From Flavisolibacter ginsengisoli DSM 18119 (GTDB taxonomy: Bacteria; Bacteroidota; Bacteroidia; Chitinophagales; Chitinophagaceae), in assembly GCF_900129295.1 (NCBI RefSeq), contig NZ_FQUU01000011.1, positions 1 to 64,000 of the forward strand: 64,000 bases of DNA, given 5' to 3'. Of the stretch, positions 45,021-54,378 are shown one piece after another. The translations under genes and the position numbers were made by a program. The notes under the pieces were generated by a model. The model did no database searches. It was not told where the DNA came from and was given only the letters and a program-made list of their open reading frames with translations. How positions within the stretch are numbered: the first letter of the stretch is position 1; each line of letters opens with the position of its first letter.

Positions 45021-46637
45021 GTGAAAAAATGGCAACCAGGACTGCTTATTGTTTTACTGGCTTCGGTCTTATTCATTCCTTTTTTGGGATCAACGCATTT
45101 GTTCGACTGGGACGAAGTAAACTTTGCTGAAGCCAGCCGTGAAATGATTGTCACGCATAATTATTTCATTCCCCAGATAAATTTTACACCCTTTTGGGAA
45201 AAACCTCCTTTGTTCTTTTGGCTGCAGGTGTTGTCAATGAAACTATTTGGCATAAATGAGTTTGCAGCCCGCTTCCCCAATGCAGTTTGCGGCATCATTA
45301 CCATGCTGGTGCTGTACAGAACGGGGAAGAAGCTTGTTAGTCCAGTCTTTGGCTGGATCTGGATCATTGTGTATGCCGGCTCCCTGCTGCCCCAGTTCTA
45401 TTTCAAATCAGGCATCATTGATCCCTGGTTCAACCTTTTTATTTTTCTCTCTGTCTCCAAGCTTTTTCTGTACAGCGAAGTGCGGCCCTCCATAAGCTCC
45501 ATTCTTTTGTCTGGATTGTTTGCCGGCCTGGCCATTATGACAAAGGGCCCGGTGGCCTTGCTTATTATTGGACTTTGCTATGCCGTGCATGCTTTGCTGA
45601 ACCGGTTCAGGAACTTTATAAAATTCAAAGACATACTGCTTTTTCTGTTGCTGGCTGCATCGGTAGGAAGCATATGGTTTATTGCTTTATGGCTGAAAGG
45701 AGAGGCTTATGTTATCCGGGATTTTTTCAACTACCAGCTAAGGCTGTTTGCAACAGAAGAATCAGACCACGGCGGACCATTCTATTATCATTTCCTTGTG
45801 TTATTATTTGGATGTTTTCCCGCAGCAGTATTGAGCCTTCTTTCCATGCGAAAAATAAAAAACGGCAATGAGCTTTCCCCCGCATTTCACCGGTGGATGC
45901 TGATCTTGTTTTGGGTGGTGCTGATCTTATTTTCCATCGTTAAAACAAAGATCATTCACTACTCCTCTCTTTGTTATTATCCCTTAACCTACCATGCGGC
46001 AGTAAGTTTTTACCAGGTATACCTGGGACGCTGGCGTTTGCCTGCATGGGCAAAATGGCTGCAGTTTGGTATGGGCCTGCTGGTATGCTTTGCCATAATG
46101 GCAATATCCTTTATCGATTCCTGGAAGGTATGGCTGGTGCAATCCGGTATGGTGCATGATCCTTTTGCCAATGAATCACTAATGGCAAATGTTGTCTGGA
46201 CCGGCTATGAAAAAATACCGGGTTTTATTCTGCTGGCAGGCCTGGTTGCCTTTATCCTGCTGTCAGCTCAGCATCAAAAGAAAGCACTCCTTGTTTTGTT
46301 TGCCTCCTCTGCCATCGCTATTAATTTGACCATTGTGCTGATCACTCCCAAAGTTGAACAATATGCACAGGGCGCTGCCATTGAGTTCTTTAAAAGCAAG
46401 GCAACTGGAAATTCCATTGTGGAGACCATTGGGTTTAAGAGCTACGCACATCTTTACTATGCCCGCCGAACACCAGCGCTGGCAAGGGCTGACAGTGCTT
46501 TCTTGCAGGGGCATCCAGGCTTGCAGGTATATCTTGTTGGCAAGATCCAGAACATGGAAAAAGACGAAAAGGAAAATCCAGGCCTGCAGTTATTGTACAA
46601 GAAAAACGGCTTTGTTTTTTACCAGCAAAAAAGATAG
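45021..46637 (+). CDS. GT39-family (ArnT/PMT-like) integral membrane glycosyltransferase
   Basis: 538 residues starting at GTG. About 11-12 transmembrane helices are seen. The first periplasmic loop carries FDWDEVNFAEASREM, the conserved DE motif holding the catalytic Asp of ArnT/PMT enzymes. It uses a polyprenyl-phosphate sugar as donor and transfers it outside the membrane, for example onto lipid A or proteins. Its stop codon directly abuts the stop of the convergent GT2 gene. The PagL-like barrel gene is upstream in the same direction. Confidence 0.88.
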   Translation: MKKWQPGLLIVLLASVLFIPFLGSTHLFDWDEVNFAEASREMIVTHNYFIPQINFTPFWEKPPLFFWLQVLSMKLFGINEFAARFPNAVCGIITMLVLYRTGKKLVSPVFGWIWIIVYAGSLLPQFYFKSGIIDPWFNLFIFLSVSKLFLYSEVRPSISSILLSGLFAGLAIMTKGPVALLIIGLCYAVHALLNRFRNFIKFKDILLFLLLAASVGSIWFIALWLKGEAYVIRDFFNYQLRLFATEESDHGGPFYYHFLVLLFGCFPAAVLSLLSMRKIKNGNELSPAFHRWMLILFWVVLILFSIVKTKIIHYSSLCYYPLTYHAAVSFYQVYLGRWRLPAWAKWLQFGMGLLVCFAIMAISFIDSWKVWLVQSGMVHDPFANESLMANVVWTGYEKIPGFILLAGLVAFILLSAQHQKKALLVLFASSAIAINLTIVLITPKVEQYAQGAAIEFFKSKATGNSIVETIGFKSYAHLYYARRTPALARADSAFLQGHPGLQVYLVGKIQNMEKDEKENPGLQLLYKKNGFVFYQQKR

Positions 46638-47384
46638 CTAATGCATTTTGTACATGCCATCTGTCATCATGCCCCATTTACAAAGCCGGTGCTTCACGGA
46701 AGTTTTAATTACACCTAATGCATAAACGATACTTCTTTTCAGATTAATGCTGGAGGCTTCTTCAAAATATTTAGTGGGACAGCTGATTTCAGCAATGCGG
46801 TAGTTAAAGTAAATGATTTGCGAAAGCATCTGGTTGTCGAAAACAAAATCATCCGACAAATTATGGTAGTCAACATGTTCCAGCACCTCCCTTGAAAAAG
46901 CCCGGTAGCCAGTATGGTATTCTGAAAGTTTTTGACCTAATAATATATTCTCGAAAAAAGTAAGCAGCCGGTTAGCAATGTATTTATACACAGGCATGCC
47001 GCCCTGTATGGCCCCGTTTCCCAATATGCGGGAAGCCAGTACCACCTGGTATAAGCCTGTGCTGATAATGGATGCCATGGGCGCAATTAACAGGGGCGTG
47101 TACTGGTAGTCGGGGTGGAGCATAATGACGATATCAGCCCCAAGTGCCAGCGCTTTGTCATAACAGGTTTTTTGGTTGCCCCCGTATCCTTTGTTTTTTT
47201 GATGAACAAGTATGTGTTTGATGCCCAGGTTCCGGGCCATTTCCACGGTATTATCCAGGCTGTGATCATCTACCAGGATAACTTCGTCTACTATATTCAA
47301 AGGAATTTCGCTGTAGGTTCGGTTCAAAGTACAGGCCGCATTATAGGAGGGCAAAACCACAATCAATTTTTTGTCACCGATCAT
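46638..47384 (-). CDS. GT2-family glycosyltransferase (dolichyl-phosphate-mannose-synthase-like)
   Basis: 248 residues from MIGDKKLIVVLPSYN; the longer in-frame start is not supported. The GT-A fold has VVLPSYNAACTL, VILVDDHSLDNTV (DDxS nucleotide site) and ADIVIMLHPDYQY (metal DxD-equivalent). No membrane helices at the C-terminus. Such enzymes charge polyprenyl phosphate with a sugar, which fits as donor supply for the GT39 enzyme beside it. Convergent with that gene, with no base between the stops. Confidence 0.88.
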   Translation of the reverse strand: MIGDKKLIVVLPSYNAACTLNRTYSEIPLNIVDEVILVDDHSLDNTVEMARNLGIKHILVHQKNKGYGGNQKTCYDKALALGADIVIMLHPDYQYTPLLIAPMASIISTGLYQVVLASRILGNGAIQGGMPVYKYIANRLLTFFENILLGQKLSEYHTGYRAFSREVLEHVDYHNLSDDFVFDNQMLSQIIYFNYRIAEISCPTKYFEEASSINLKRSIVYALGVIKTSVKHRLCKWGMMTDGMYKMH

Positions 47385-47748
47385 AAATTTCCTGTTAAGA
47401 AATACAGACAGGATCGTACAGCAGGATAAGAGCAATATTTACTTTTAGGCGATAATAGTATTGCAGATGTCAAGGTATTGAATAAAGCCATATAAAAAAA
47501 TAACTTAAGTCATATTCAGTAAAATGGCTGCATAATTTGACCGGTAAATGCAATAGGGTTTCGCTGCGGCTAACCCTTTTACAGTGCATATCAGGGGTTG
47601 TAAATAAACAGGAAGTCGCTATAACCCTGTTATCCTTTGGGGGTTATGGGCTCTTTACAGGAAAAGAGCAGGCAGCAGTTGAACAACGAAATAGGCTGAA
47701 GAAGGTGAACTTCTCCTCTGCACCTGGAGGGCTACCACAAAGCTGAGC

Positions 47749-47848
47749 AATAATTGGTTATTTTAGAACATTTATTAACGACAGCAGTGCCGATCTGGCT
47801 AATTGGTAAGCAGTTCATGTTGTTGTATGTAATAACGTTTCTCAATAG
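47749..47848 (+). repeat. degenerate intergenic leader repeat, copy b
   Basis: It carries AATTGGTTATTTTAGAACAT, CAGCAGTGCCGATCTGGCTA and GTAATAACGTTTCTCAATAG, aligned with 43188-43280 and partly with 25370-25430. It ends 23 bases before the NamZ-like gene and so may contain its promoter. The preceding 47385-47748 shows nothing recognisable. Confidence 0.5.
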
Positions 47849-47871
47849 CCTGTAATTTAAATACCCAAACC

Positions 47872-49086
47872 ATGAAATTGATTGTATCCCTTTTTTTAAT
47901 GGCAAGCGCCTTTCTTTTCCATACTGATCCTACATCTTCCATTCAAAATGAAACCAAGACCCGGATACAAACCGGTGCAGAACAAACAGGTAAATACCTG
48001 CCGTTCTTAAAAGGCAAAAGAGTAGCCATGCTAGCCAACCAGACCACCATTATTGGCAAAAAGCATTTGGTGGACAGTTTGCAAACACTCGGCATTAAAA
48101 TCGTCAAGGTCTTTGGACCAGAGCATGGCTTCCGTGGAAATGCCAGTGCCGGTGCTTCGGTTGCCGATGAAACCGATGTGGCCACAGGCATACCCGTGAT
48201 CTCATTGTATGGAAAGAAAAACAAACCAACCAAAGAAGACCTGTCGGATGTGGACATCGTCATCTATGACCTGCAGGACGTTGGCTGCCGGTTCTATACC
48301 AATATCAATGCATTGGCCCGTTTGATGGAAGCCTGTGCTGAAAACGGCAAGGAGCTGCTGATACTGGACAGGCCCAATCCCAATGGTTACCTGGTAGATG
48401 GACCGGTGCTGGATATGCAATTCAAATCGGGCATTGGCATGTTCCCCATTCCTATAGCACATGGACTGACGGTGGGTGAATTTGCCCAGATGGCCAATGG
48501 CGAAGGATGGCTGACCAATAAAGTACAATGCAAGCTGAGGATCATCAAGGTGGCTAACTACAACCACGATATGCCCTATGTACTACCGGTAAGCCCTTCA
48601 CCTAACTTAAATACGCAGCAGGCCATTATGCTTTATCCTTCCACCTGTTTATTTGAAGGCACCTACCTCAATCACGGCCGCGGCACTTATTTTCCCTTTA
48701 CCGTCATTGGCAGCCCGGAACTGAAAGGAAAATATGCTTTCAACTACATACCGAAAGGCATCAAGGGCATGGCTGAAACCCCACTCTTCATGAACCAGGT
48801 TTGCTATGGGCTTGACCTGCGCCAGTATGATGTGGATCAATTAAGAAAAAAGAAGCAGATCAACCTGCAGTGGATGATGGAACTGTACAGGGCTTCTCCC
48901 AACAAAGAGCAATTCTTTGATTCCAAACTAAGCAAGGAAATGGGAGTGATTGAACGATTGACCGGTTCTGCTTTGTTCAGGCAACAGATCATAGATGGTA
49001 AATCGGAAAAAGAAGTACGGGCCAGCTGGGAGCCTGGTTTAAGTCAATATAAGGCGATGCGGAAGAAGTATTTGCTGTATCCTTAA
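47872..49086 (+). CDS. DUF1343 protein, NamZ-like exo-beta-N-acetylmuramidase
   Basis: 404 residues with a signal peptide (about 1-20). The DUF1343 family hallmarks are present: GKRVAMLANQTT, VKVFGPEHGFRG, VIYDLQDVGCRFYT, LLILDRPNPNG, YPSTCLFEGTYLNHGRGT. The founding member, Bacillus NamZ, removes terminal N-acetylmuramic acid from peptidoglycan fragments, so a role in cell wall recycling in the periplasm is expected. The gene stands alone. Confidence 0.88.
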   Translation: MKLIVSLFLMASAFLFHTDPTSSIQNETKTRIQTGAEQTGKYLPFLKGKRVAMLANQTTIIGKKHLVDSLQTLGIKIVKVFGPEHGFRGNASAGASVADETDVATGIPVISLYGKKNKPTKEDLSDVDIVIYDLQDVGCRFYTNINALARLMEACAENGKELLILDRPNPNGYLVDGPVLDMQFKSGIGMFPIPIAHGLTVGEFAQMANGEGWLTNKVQCKLRIIKVANYNHDMPYVLPVSPSPNLNTQQAIMLYPSTCLFEGTYLNHGRGTYFPFTVIGSPELKGKYAFNYIPKGIKGMAETPLFMNQVCYGLDLRQYDVDQLRKKKQINLQWMMELYRASPNKEQFFDSKLSKEMGVIERLTGSALFRQQIIDGKSEKEVRASWEPGLSQYKAMRKKYLLYP

Positions 49087-49314
49087 AAGTTCTCAGTGTT
49101 ATATTATTTGAAATGAGGACTTCTAGAGGATTTACTAGCTGTTTACTGGCTACCAACTCCCTACTTTCTTCCCATATGCTCAACATTTCCAATTATATGT
49201 TCCTTATGAATCCTGTTTATTCGCTTCCAGTTCGCCTGCAACTGACTTGCTATGTTTAAAAATAATCTGTACACTTCTTTTTCCCTAGAAAATTGAGACA
49301 GGCGGGAGAGATTA

Positions 49315-50238
49315 TTATTGCATTGTGATTTCCATCGTATTGACCATTTTAGCTATTCCGTCCTTCGCTATTCGTTTATATCTGGCTTTTGTGATCCAAC
49401 CGCTTGATATCTCCATATCAAATTGATTATGGTCTTTTAAATTTACTTCGTCCGGAAGTTCATCCTTATCTAAGTCTTCCCCAGTTATATTTTTTGTTAT
49501 TTCACTAATCTTATCTGATGTAATTAGGGCTGCCAATTTTTTATTGGTGATTTGATCATAACGTAGTTGTGCAAAGTCCTTTGATGAATTTAACTCCTTC
49601 AATTCAAGGATCACCACATTCGGGATGTCCTTACCATTAAAGGCATTTAGTGAAGCTGAAGCTTTATATACAGGTTTTTTATAAACCAATTCAGCACCAT
49701 ACGGAGTATGATAAAGTGTCATTGGCTTGAGGTAGGTATCTAAAATGCCACTTGCAGTATTTAGTAATGTTTTATACTGATCAACAAAAGCCTGGTTAAA
49801 CGAATCATAATGTTCAATTACACTTAATGAGTCGAAAGCTTTTGACAAATGATGGTGTACCTCCTTAAAGTTTACCATATCCATCAAAAACCCTTTTTTA
49901 TCTATTTTATACTTCAACCTTAAACCATTTCTGATTTGGGCTATCAGGTTGTTCATTTCAAGCTTATTGCTTTTAGAACTGACTGTTTTAAGATCTAATT
50001 GTATGATAAAGAAGCTGGCTGAGTCGTCCAGAACTTCCATCTTCATTTCATAGCTTGAGGTGGATTGTTTTGCAACAAAACCCATATTGTAAATCTTTGA
50101 TTCTTCAACGACTTTGAAAGTTTTTTTCTCACCCTTCTTAAAGTTCGGAAAGAAGGTAGTAGAGGTATCTGTTGTAATATTTTGCGCGGGACCTTCAATA
50201 GATAGCAGTATTATAAGAAGAAGTGGAATTGTTTTCAA
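49315..50238 (-). CDS. exported protein of unknown function
   Basis: 307 residues with a signal peptide (about 1-18, IEGPAQ). The body is a mixed alpha/beta protein with FPNFKKGEKKTFKVVEESKI and SYEMKMEVLDDSASFFIIQL near the N-terminus and an acidic stretch (GEDLDKDELPDEVNLKD) near the C-terminus. Not recognised with certainty. No operon partner; the tRNA gene lies about 195 bases upstream in the same direction. Confidence 0.7.
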   Translation of the reverse strand: MKTIPLLLIILLSIEGPAQNITTDTSTTFFPNFKKGEKKTFKVVEESKIYNMGFVAKQSTSSYEMKMEVLDDSASFFIIQLDLKTVSSKSNKLEMNNLIAQIRNGLRLKYKIDKKGFLMDMVNFKEVHHHLSKAFDSLSVIEHYDSFNQAFVDQYKTLLNTASGILDTYLKPMTLYHTPYGAELVYKKPVYKASASLNAFNGKDIPNVVILELKELNSSKDFAQLRYDQITNKKLAALITSDKISEITKNITGEDLDKDELPDEVNLKDHNQFDMEISSGWITKARYKRIAKDGIAKMVNTMEITMQ

Positions 50239-50370
50239 GGCAGTTTGTTTATGAGGTTGAGGTTACAAAATAGTTGTTTTCTCCGTGAAACGCCAATCAG
50301 TAAAACCTTAATCAGAAAAATCAAAGATCAGAATTGGAAATAATGACCTGGGGGGCAACGACGATGGAAA

Positions 50371-50408
50371 AAAATAAAACCGTTCAAAATTGATTCTGAA
50401 CGGCTTTA
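50371..50408 (-). terminator. rho-independent terminator of tRNA-Arg
   Basis: On the minus strand CCGTTCAG..TGAACGG forms a hairpin followed by TTTTATTTTTTT. It starts about 27 bases after the tRNA 3' end. Confidence 0.8.
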
Positions 50409-50432
50409 TAAAGATTTGAAATAAATACTCTG

Positions 50433-50506
<74 letters not shown>

Positions 50507-50519
50507 TTTTAAAGAGCGG

Positions 50520-50527
50520 CAAATATA
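50520..50527 (-). promoter_or_regulatory. -7 box of the tRNA-Arg gene
   Basis: TATATTTG on the minus strand fits the Bacteroidota TAnnTTTG box and ends 14 bases before the mature tRNA 5' end. Confidence 0.55.
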
Positions 50528-50552
50528 AGAGAATCCAAAATATTATGGAGGA

Positions 50553-51056
50553 TTAATGCATTGAAAAGCTGTCTAAAAACAGGTCATGCTGCTCCACAGT
50601 GCTTTGATTGATGTTTTTCACATACAATACCGCAATGATCTGTCCATCGGTATAGCCCTTCACTTTCCAGTCCATCTCGTCTTCATCCTGCCAGTAATCT
50701 ACCATTTTAATGCAAGAGGGCTCCTGCTCCAAAGGTTGACAGAGATCAATACCGGTATTATACAATGCATGGAAAGGTTTGTGGAGCCTAGTAAGATAGG
50801 AGTCCATGATATCCCTGGCTTCATCCAGCGGAAGCTTTGCACTGAGCCGCGCACACAATACACCATAGCTGATCTCTTTTTCCGTGTACTCACTAAAGTA
50901 CAGTTCATCACTATCATCAGAACGGGTATAATCAAAAACAGCATCAGGGGAAAATAACACAGAACAATTGGTATCACCTATGCGGATCTTCTTTGGCTTT
51001 CTGGCAGACTTATACAGCACCAGCGATGCTGTGAGCAGGAATATCAGGTTTTCCAT
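50553..51056 (-). CDS. uncharacterised cytoplasmic protein
   Basis: 167 residues. The N-terminus MENLIFLLTASLVLYKSARK could be a short anchor. The rest is acidic and alpha/beta with no recognised family: YFSEYTEKEISYGVLCARLS, DEARDIMDSYLTRLHKPFHA, QDEDEMDWKVKGYTDGQ. It is divergent from hutH, 58 bases away. Confidence 0.65.
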   Translation of the reverse strand: MENLIFLLTASLVLYKSARKPKKIRIGDTNCSVLFSPDAVFDYTRSDDSDELYFSEYTEKEISYGVLCARLSAKLPLDEARDIMDSYLTRLHKPFHALYNTGIDLCQPLEQEPSCIKMVDYWQDEDEMDWKVKGYTDGQIIAVLYVKNINQSTVEQHDLFLDSFSMH

Positions 51057-51114
51057 AGTGGAATAAATAGTGGCTTGTGGCTGTAAGATATAAGTTATTT
51101 TCGACCATCAAATT

Positions 51115-52674
51115 ATGAAGCAGCCCTTTTTCTACGGAAAAGATAAACTGACAGTTCAAAAGGCCATATCGCTGGCTGAAGGCGGATTAGAAGGAAAATT
51201 AGACCCCGATGTCATAGGCAGGATCCAGCAAAGCCAGCAACATATCCAACACATGGCCGATACCAATAAAACGGTCTATGGTGTTACCACCGGCTTTGGC
51301 ATACTGGCCAATACCAGGATCAATGATGCGGATACAGCCACACTGCAATACAAGATCTTGCAAAGCCATAGCGTGGGCGTGGGAGATCCGGTTCCCCTGG
51401 ATATCGCCAAACTGATGCTGATCACCAAGGTGCATGCACTGGCCCAGGGCTACTCGGGCATCCAGCTAAGCACCCTGCAACGCATCCTGTGGCATATAGA
51501 ACAAAATGTGATCCCTGTAGTGCCAGAAAAGGGTAGTGTAGGGGCTTCGGGCGACCTGGCGCCGCTGGCGCATTTGTTCTTGCCCCTGATTGGCCTGGGA
51601 GAAGTGTTCTATGAAGGAAAACGGTACAGGACACAGGAGATATTCAAACAGTTTTCGTTACAACCCATACAACTGGGTCCCAAGGAAGGTCTGGCGCTCA
51701 TCAACGGCACACAGTTCATACTGGCCTTTGGCATTAAGGCCGTGCAAAGAATGCATAACTGCCTGGAAGCCGCCGATGTGATCGGGGCCATGAGCCTCGA
51801 GGCATTGACAGGCACCAAGGCCCCCTTTGATGAACGCCTGCATCAATTGCGTCCCTTCGAAGGGAATACCCTGGTGGCACAGCGCCTCAGGTTATTGCTG
51901 GCTGATTCAGAGATCATGCAAAGCCATATGGATTGCGGTAGGGTACAGGATCCCTATTCCCTGCGCTGCATGCCACAGGTGCACGGCGCCTCGCGCAATG
52001 CATGGAAACACCTGAAGGACCTGGTAGAAATTGAAGCAAATTCTGTTACCGACAACCCTATTGTATTTGGTGAGGATGATACCATCAGTGGTGGCAACTT
52101 CCATGGGCAGCCCTTAGCGCTTCCGTTGGACTATGCCTGTTTTGCATCGGCTGAAATTGGTAATATTTCAGACCGTCGCTGTTACCTGTTGCTGGAAGGT
52201 AAATGGGGATTGCCCATGCTGCTCATGAACAATGTGGGTTTGAACAGTGGCTTCATGATTCCGCAATACACCACTGCCGCCCTGGTCACGGAAAACAAAA
52301 CACTTTGCTTTCCCAGCAGCGCTGACAGCATTCCCACTTCACTGGGACAGGAAGATCATGTAAGCATGGGAAGCATCAGCGGGCGCAAACTCAATCGCGT
52401 CATTGACAACCTTGAATTTATACTAGCAATAGAATTGATGAGCGCCTGCCAGGCCATTGAATTCCGCAGGCCTTTAAAAAGCAGCGCCTTACTGGAAGGG
52501 GCACACGATTTTGTACGGCAGTTTGCCGGCTTTGCCGAAGAGGACAGGATCTTTGCTGATGATATCAACAGCATCAAAAACATCATCAGTGATTTTTCCT
52601 TTGTCCGCAAGGTGAATGAGCTGGCCCAATCCCTGGGTATTAAATTGAATGAAGGATTTGAGGCCTACCAGTAA
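51115..52674 (+). CDS. hutH: histidine ammonia-lyase
   Basis: 519 residues, the normal length. The MIO prosthetic group forms from Ala144-Ser145-Gly146 in GSVGASGDLAPLAH. YGVTTGFG (catalytic Tyr) and the QEDHVSMG segment complete the active site. It deaminates L-histidine to urocanate in the cytoplasm, the first step of histidine use. No other hut gene lies in the window. Confidence 0.95.
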   Translation: MKQPFFYGKDKLTVQKAISLAEGGLEGKLDPDVIGRIQQSQQHIQHMADTNKTVYGVTTGFGILANTRINDADTATLQYKILQSHSVGVGDPVPLDIAKLMLITKVHALAQGYSGIQLSTLQRILWHIEQNVIPVVPEKGSVGASGDLAPLAHLFLPLIGLGEVFYEGKRYRTQEIFKQFSLQPIQLGPKEGLALINGTQFILAFGIKAVQRMHNCLEAADVIGAMSLEALTGTKAPFDERLHQLRPFEGNTLVAQRLRLLLADSEIMQSHMDCGRVQDPYSLRCMPQVHGASRNAWKHLKDLVEIEANSVTDNPIVFGEDDTISGGNFHGQPLALPLDYACFASAEIGNISDRRCYLLLEGKWGLPMLLMNNVGLNSGFMIPQYTTAALVTENKTLCFPSSADSIPTSLGQEDHVSMGSISGRKLNRVIDNLEFILAIELMSACQAIEFRRPLKSSALLEGAHDFVRQFAGFAEEDRIFADDINSIKNIISDFSFVRKVNELAQSLGIKLNEGFEAYQ

Positions 52675-52689
52675 GACCTCAAATCCTTC
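52651..52689. terminator. hairpin terminator overlapping the hutH 3' end
   Basis: GAAGGATTTGAGG (52651-52663) is the exact reverse complement of 52677-52689. The hutH stop lies in the loop, and an AT-rich stretch follows toward the convergent serine hydrolase gene. Confidence 0.6.
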
Positions 52690-52694
52690 TGCAT

Positions 52695-54206
52695 TTATTT
52701 CTTGATGAACGTATAAGGATCATACTCCACGAATTCATTCTGCCGGGTGGTTACTGACTTTACTTTTTTACCTTCTATAGTAAACTTTATATTGAAAATG
52801 CCATACTCGATATTGTTGTATTGCATCAGCCATTCACCATTGTCCATATAATCCAGCGTAGCGGAAAGCTCAGGCTTGGCACTGAAGTTCATCTTCAACC
52901 GGTTGCCCACCTGGCTGATGGTAATGGGGCCATACAATTCATTGTTATAAACACCTGCATACGCTGTTAAGGGTAATTCAGGTTTATTGTTTTTTACCCT
53001 TGCCTTCCAGTCAGCGATCTCTTTGAGTTGTCCTGCCATTTCTGCCTGGAAGTTTTGCAGTTGCTGCTTACTCCTGTTTACATAGGGCACACCCAGGTAG
53101 GCATCCATGATCTGGTATCGAAGGAATTCAAAGAAGCTTTGGTTGTCATTATTGGTAAGGATGGCAATGCCCAATTTCTCTTCAGGAATAAAGCAAACAT
53201 TGCTCACCATGCCACCTGCGCCACCGGTATGCCAGTAGACCTGCCTGCCATTGTAATCTGCTACAAACAATCCCAGGCCATAACCACGGAAATGTATAGG
53301 GTATATTCCAGATTTGCGGCTGCCGGTAATGATGTTCACATCTCTTGTTTTTTGAATGGCTGCCCATGGAATGACCTGTTCGCCATTATAGCGACCGCTG
53401 TCCAGCTGCATCATCAGCCAATGAGAAAGATCACTGACATTGCTAACAATGCTGGCAGCAGGAGCCAGGTTGTTCCAGTTATCATATGGTACTTTTTGCA
53501 GGGTACCCGTATAAGAAGTTGTGTAAGGCACTGCCACATTGGTCTGTTGGGCAATACCTGTAGATAAGACCAGTGACTCGCTCATATGCAGAGGCGTCAT
53601 AATGGTGTCCTTTACAAATTCTTCCCATTGCTTTCCTGTCACCTTTGGGATCACCTGGCCTGCTGCAAGGAAATAACTGTTGCAATAGCCATAGTCCTGC
53701 CTGAAGATGCCTGTAGGCTTTAACAGGCGCATTTTATTCATGATCTGTTCCCTGCTGAGCTTAGTATTCCAGAACGTAAAATCGCCCTGGAAAGTTTTGG
53801 TACCCAACCTGTGCGTTAGCAGGTCACGTATCGTTACCAACTTATTTACTGTTGAGTCATACACCCTGTATTCGGGATAATATTTACTGATCTTGTCATT
53901 AAGGGATAATTTTCCCCTTGTTTCCAGCAATGCTAAAGCTGTTCCTGTGAATAGTTTGGTATTACTGGCGATCATAAACAGGGTATGCTCATCCACAGGC
54001 TTGTTTGTTTCCAGGCTGCGCACGCCATAACCTTTAGAAACTACAACGTGCCCATCCTTTACAATGACGATGGAAAGCCCGGGTATTTCCCAATCCTTTA
54101 AACCTGTATTGATATACTGGTCAAGGCTATCCTTGACAAAGGAAGGTGTTTGGGCTATACAAGACAGTGATAAACAAAGACTAAATAAACAGGCAAGTTT
54201 TCTCAT
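52695..54206 (-). CDS. serine hydrolase (beta-lactamase/PBP4* family) with DUF3471-like C-terminus
   Basis: 503 residues from MRKLACLFSLCLSLSCIAQT, a signal peptide; three extra residues upstream are ignored. The catalytic set is Ser81-Asn-Thr-Lys84 (SxxK), YCN (YxN) and HTGGAGG. The C-terminal 100 residues (LTAYAGVYNNELYGPITISQ) match DUF3471. It is a periplasmic peptidase or esterase; resistance is not implied. Convergent with hutH. Confidence 0.88.
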   Translation of the reverse strand: MRKLACLFSLCLSLSCIAQTPSFVKDSLDQYINTGLKDWEIPGLSIVIVKDGHVVVSKGYGVRSLETNKPVDEHTLFMIASNTKLFTGTALALLETRGKLSLNDKISKYYPEYRVYDSTVNKLVTIRDLLTHRLGTKTFQGDFTFWNTKLSREQIMNKMRLLKPTGIFRQDYGYCNSYFLAAGQVIPKVTGKQWEEFVKDTIMTPLHMSESLVLSTGIAQQTNVAVPYTTSYTGTLQKVPYDNWNNLAPAASIVSNVSDLSHWLMMQLDSGRYNGEQVIPWAAIQKTRDVNIITGSRKSGIYPIHFRGYGLGLFVADYNGRQVYWHTGGAGGMVSNVCFIPEEKLGIAILTNNDNQSFFEFLRYQIMDAYLGVPYVNRSKQQLQNFQAEMAGQLKEIADWKARVKNNKPELPLTAYAGVYNNELYGPITISQVGNRLKMNFSAKPELSATLDYMDNGEWLMQYNNIEYGIFNIKFTIEGKKVKSVTTRQNEFVEYDPYTFIKK

Positions 54207-54378
54207 ACTTATCAATAGTTGAGAAACAAAGTAAAGGTTTTTTCACTGATGGAGGGAATGCCTTCAGAGGCAATCTGTTTAAGGAATGCATGAATTATCG
54301 TTGCTGTGAATTAATATTTTAGTGTATCCTTAATAGTGGCATAAAAATTTCTGCAAAACCAGTAACAAACATTCATGT

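Noticed and set aside
47537-47746. 69-residue frame upstream of the NamZ-like gene
   Set aside because: No leader, domain or neighbour support; looks like random open sequence.
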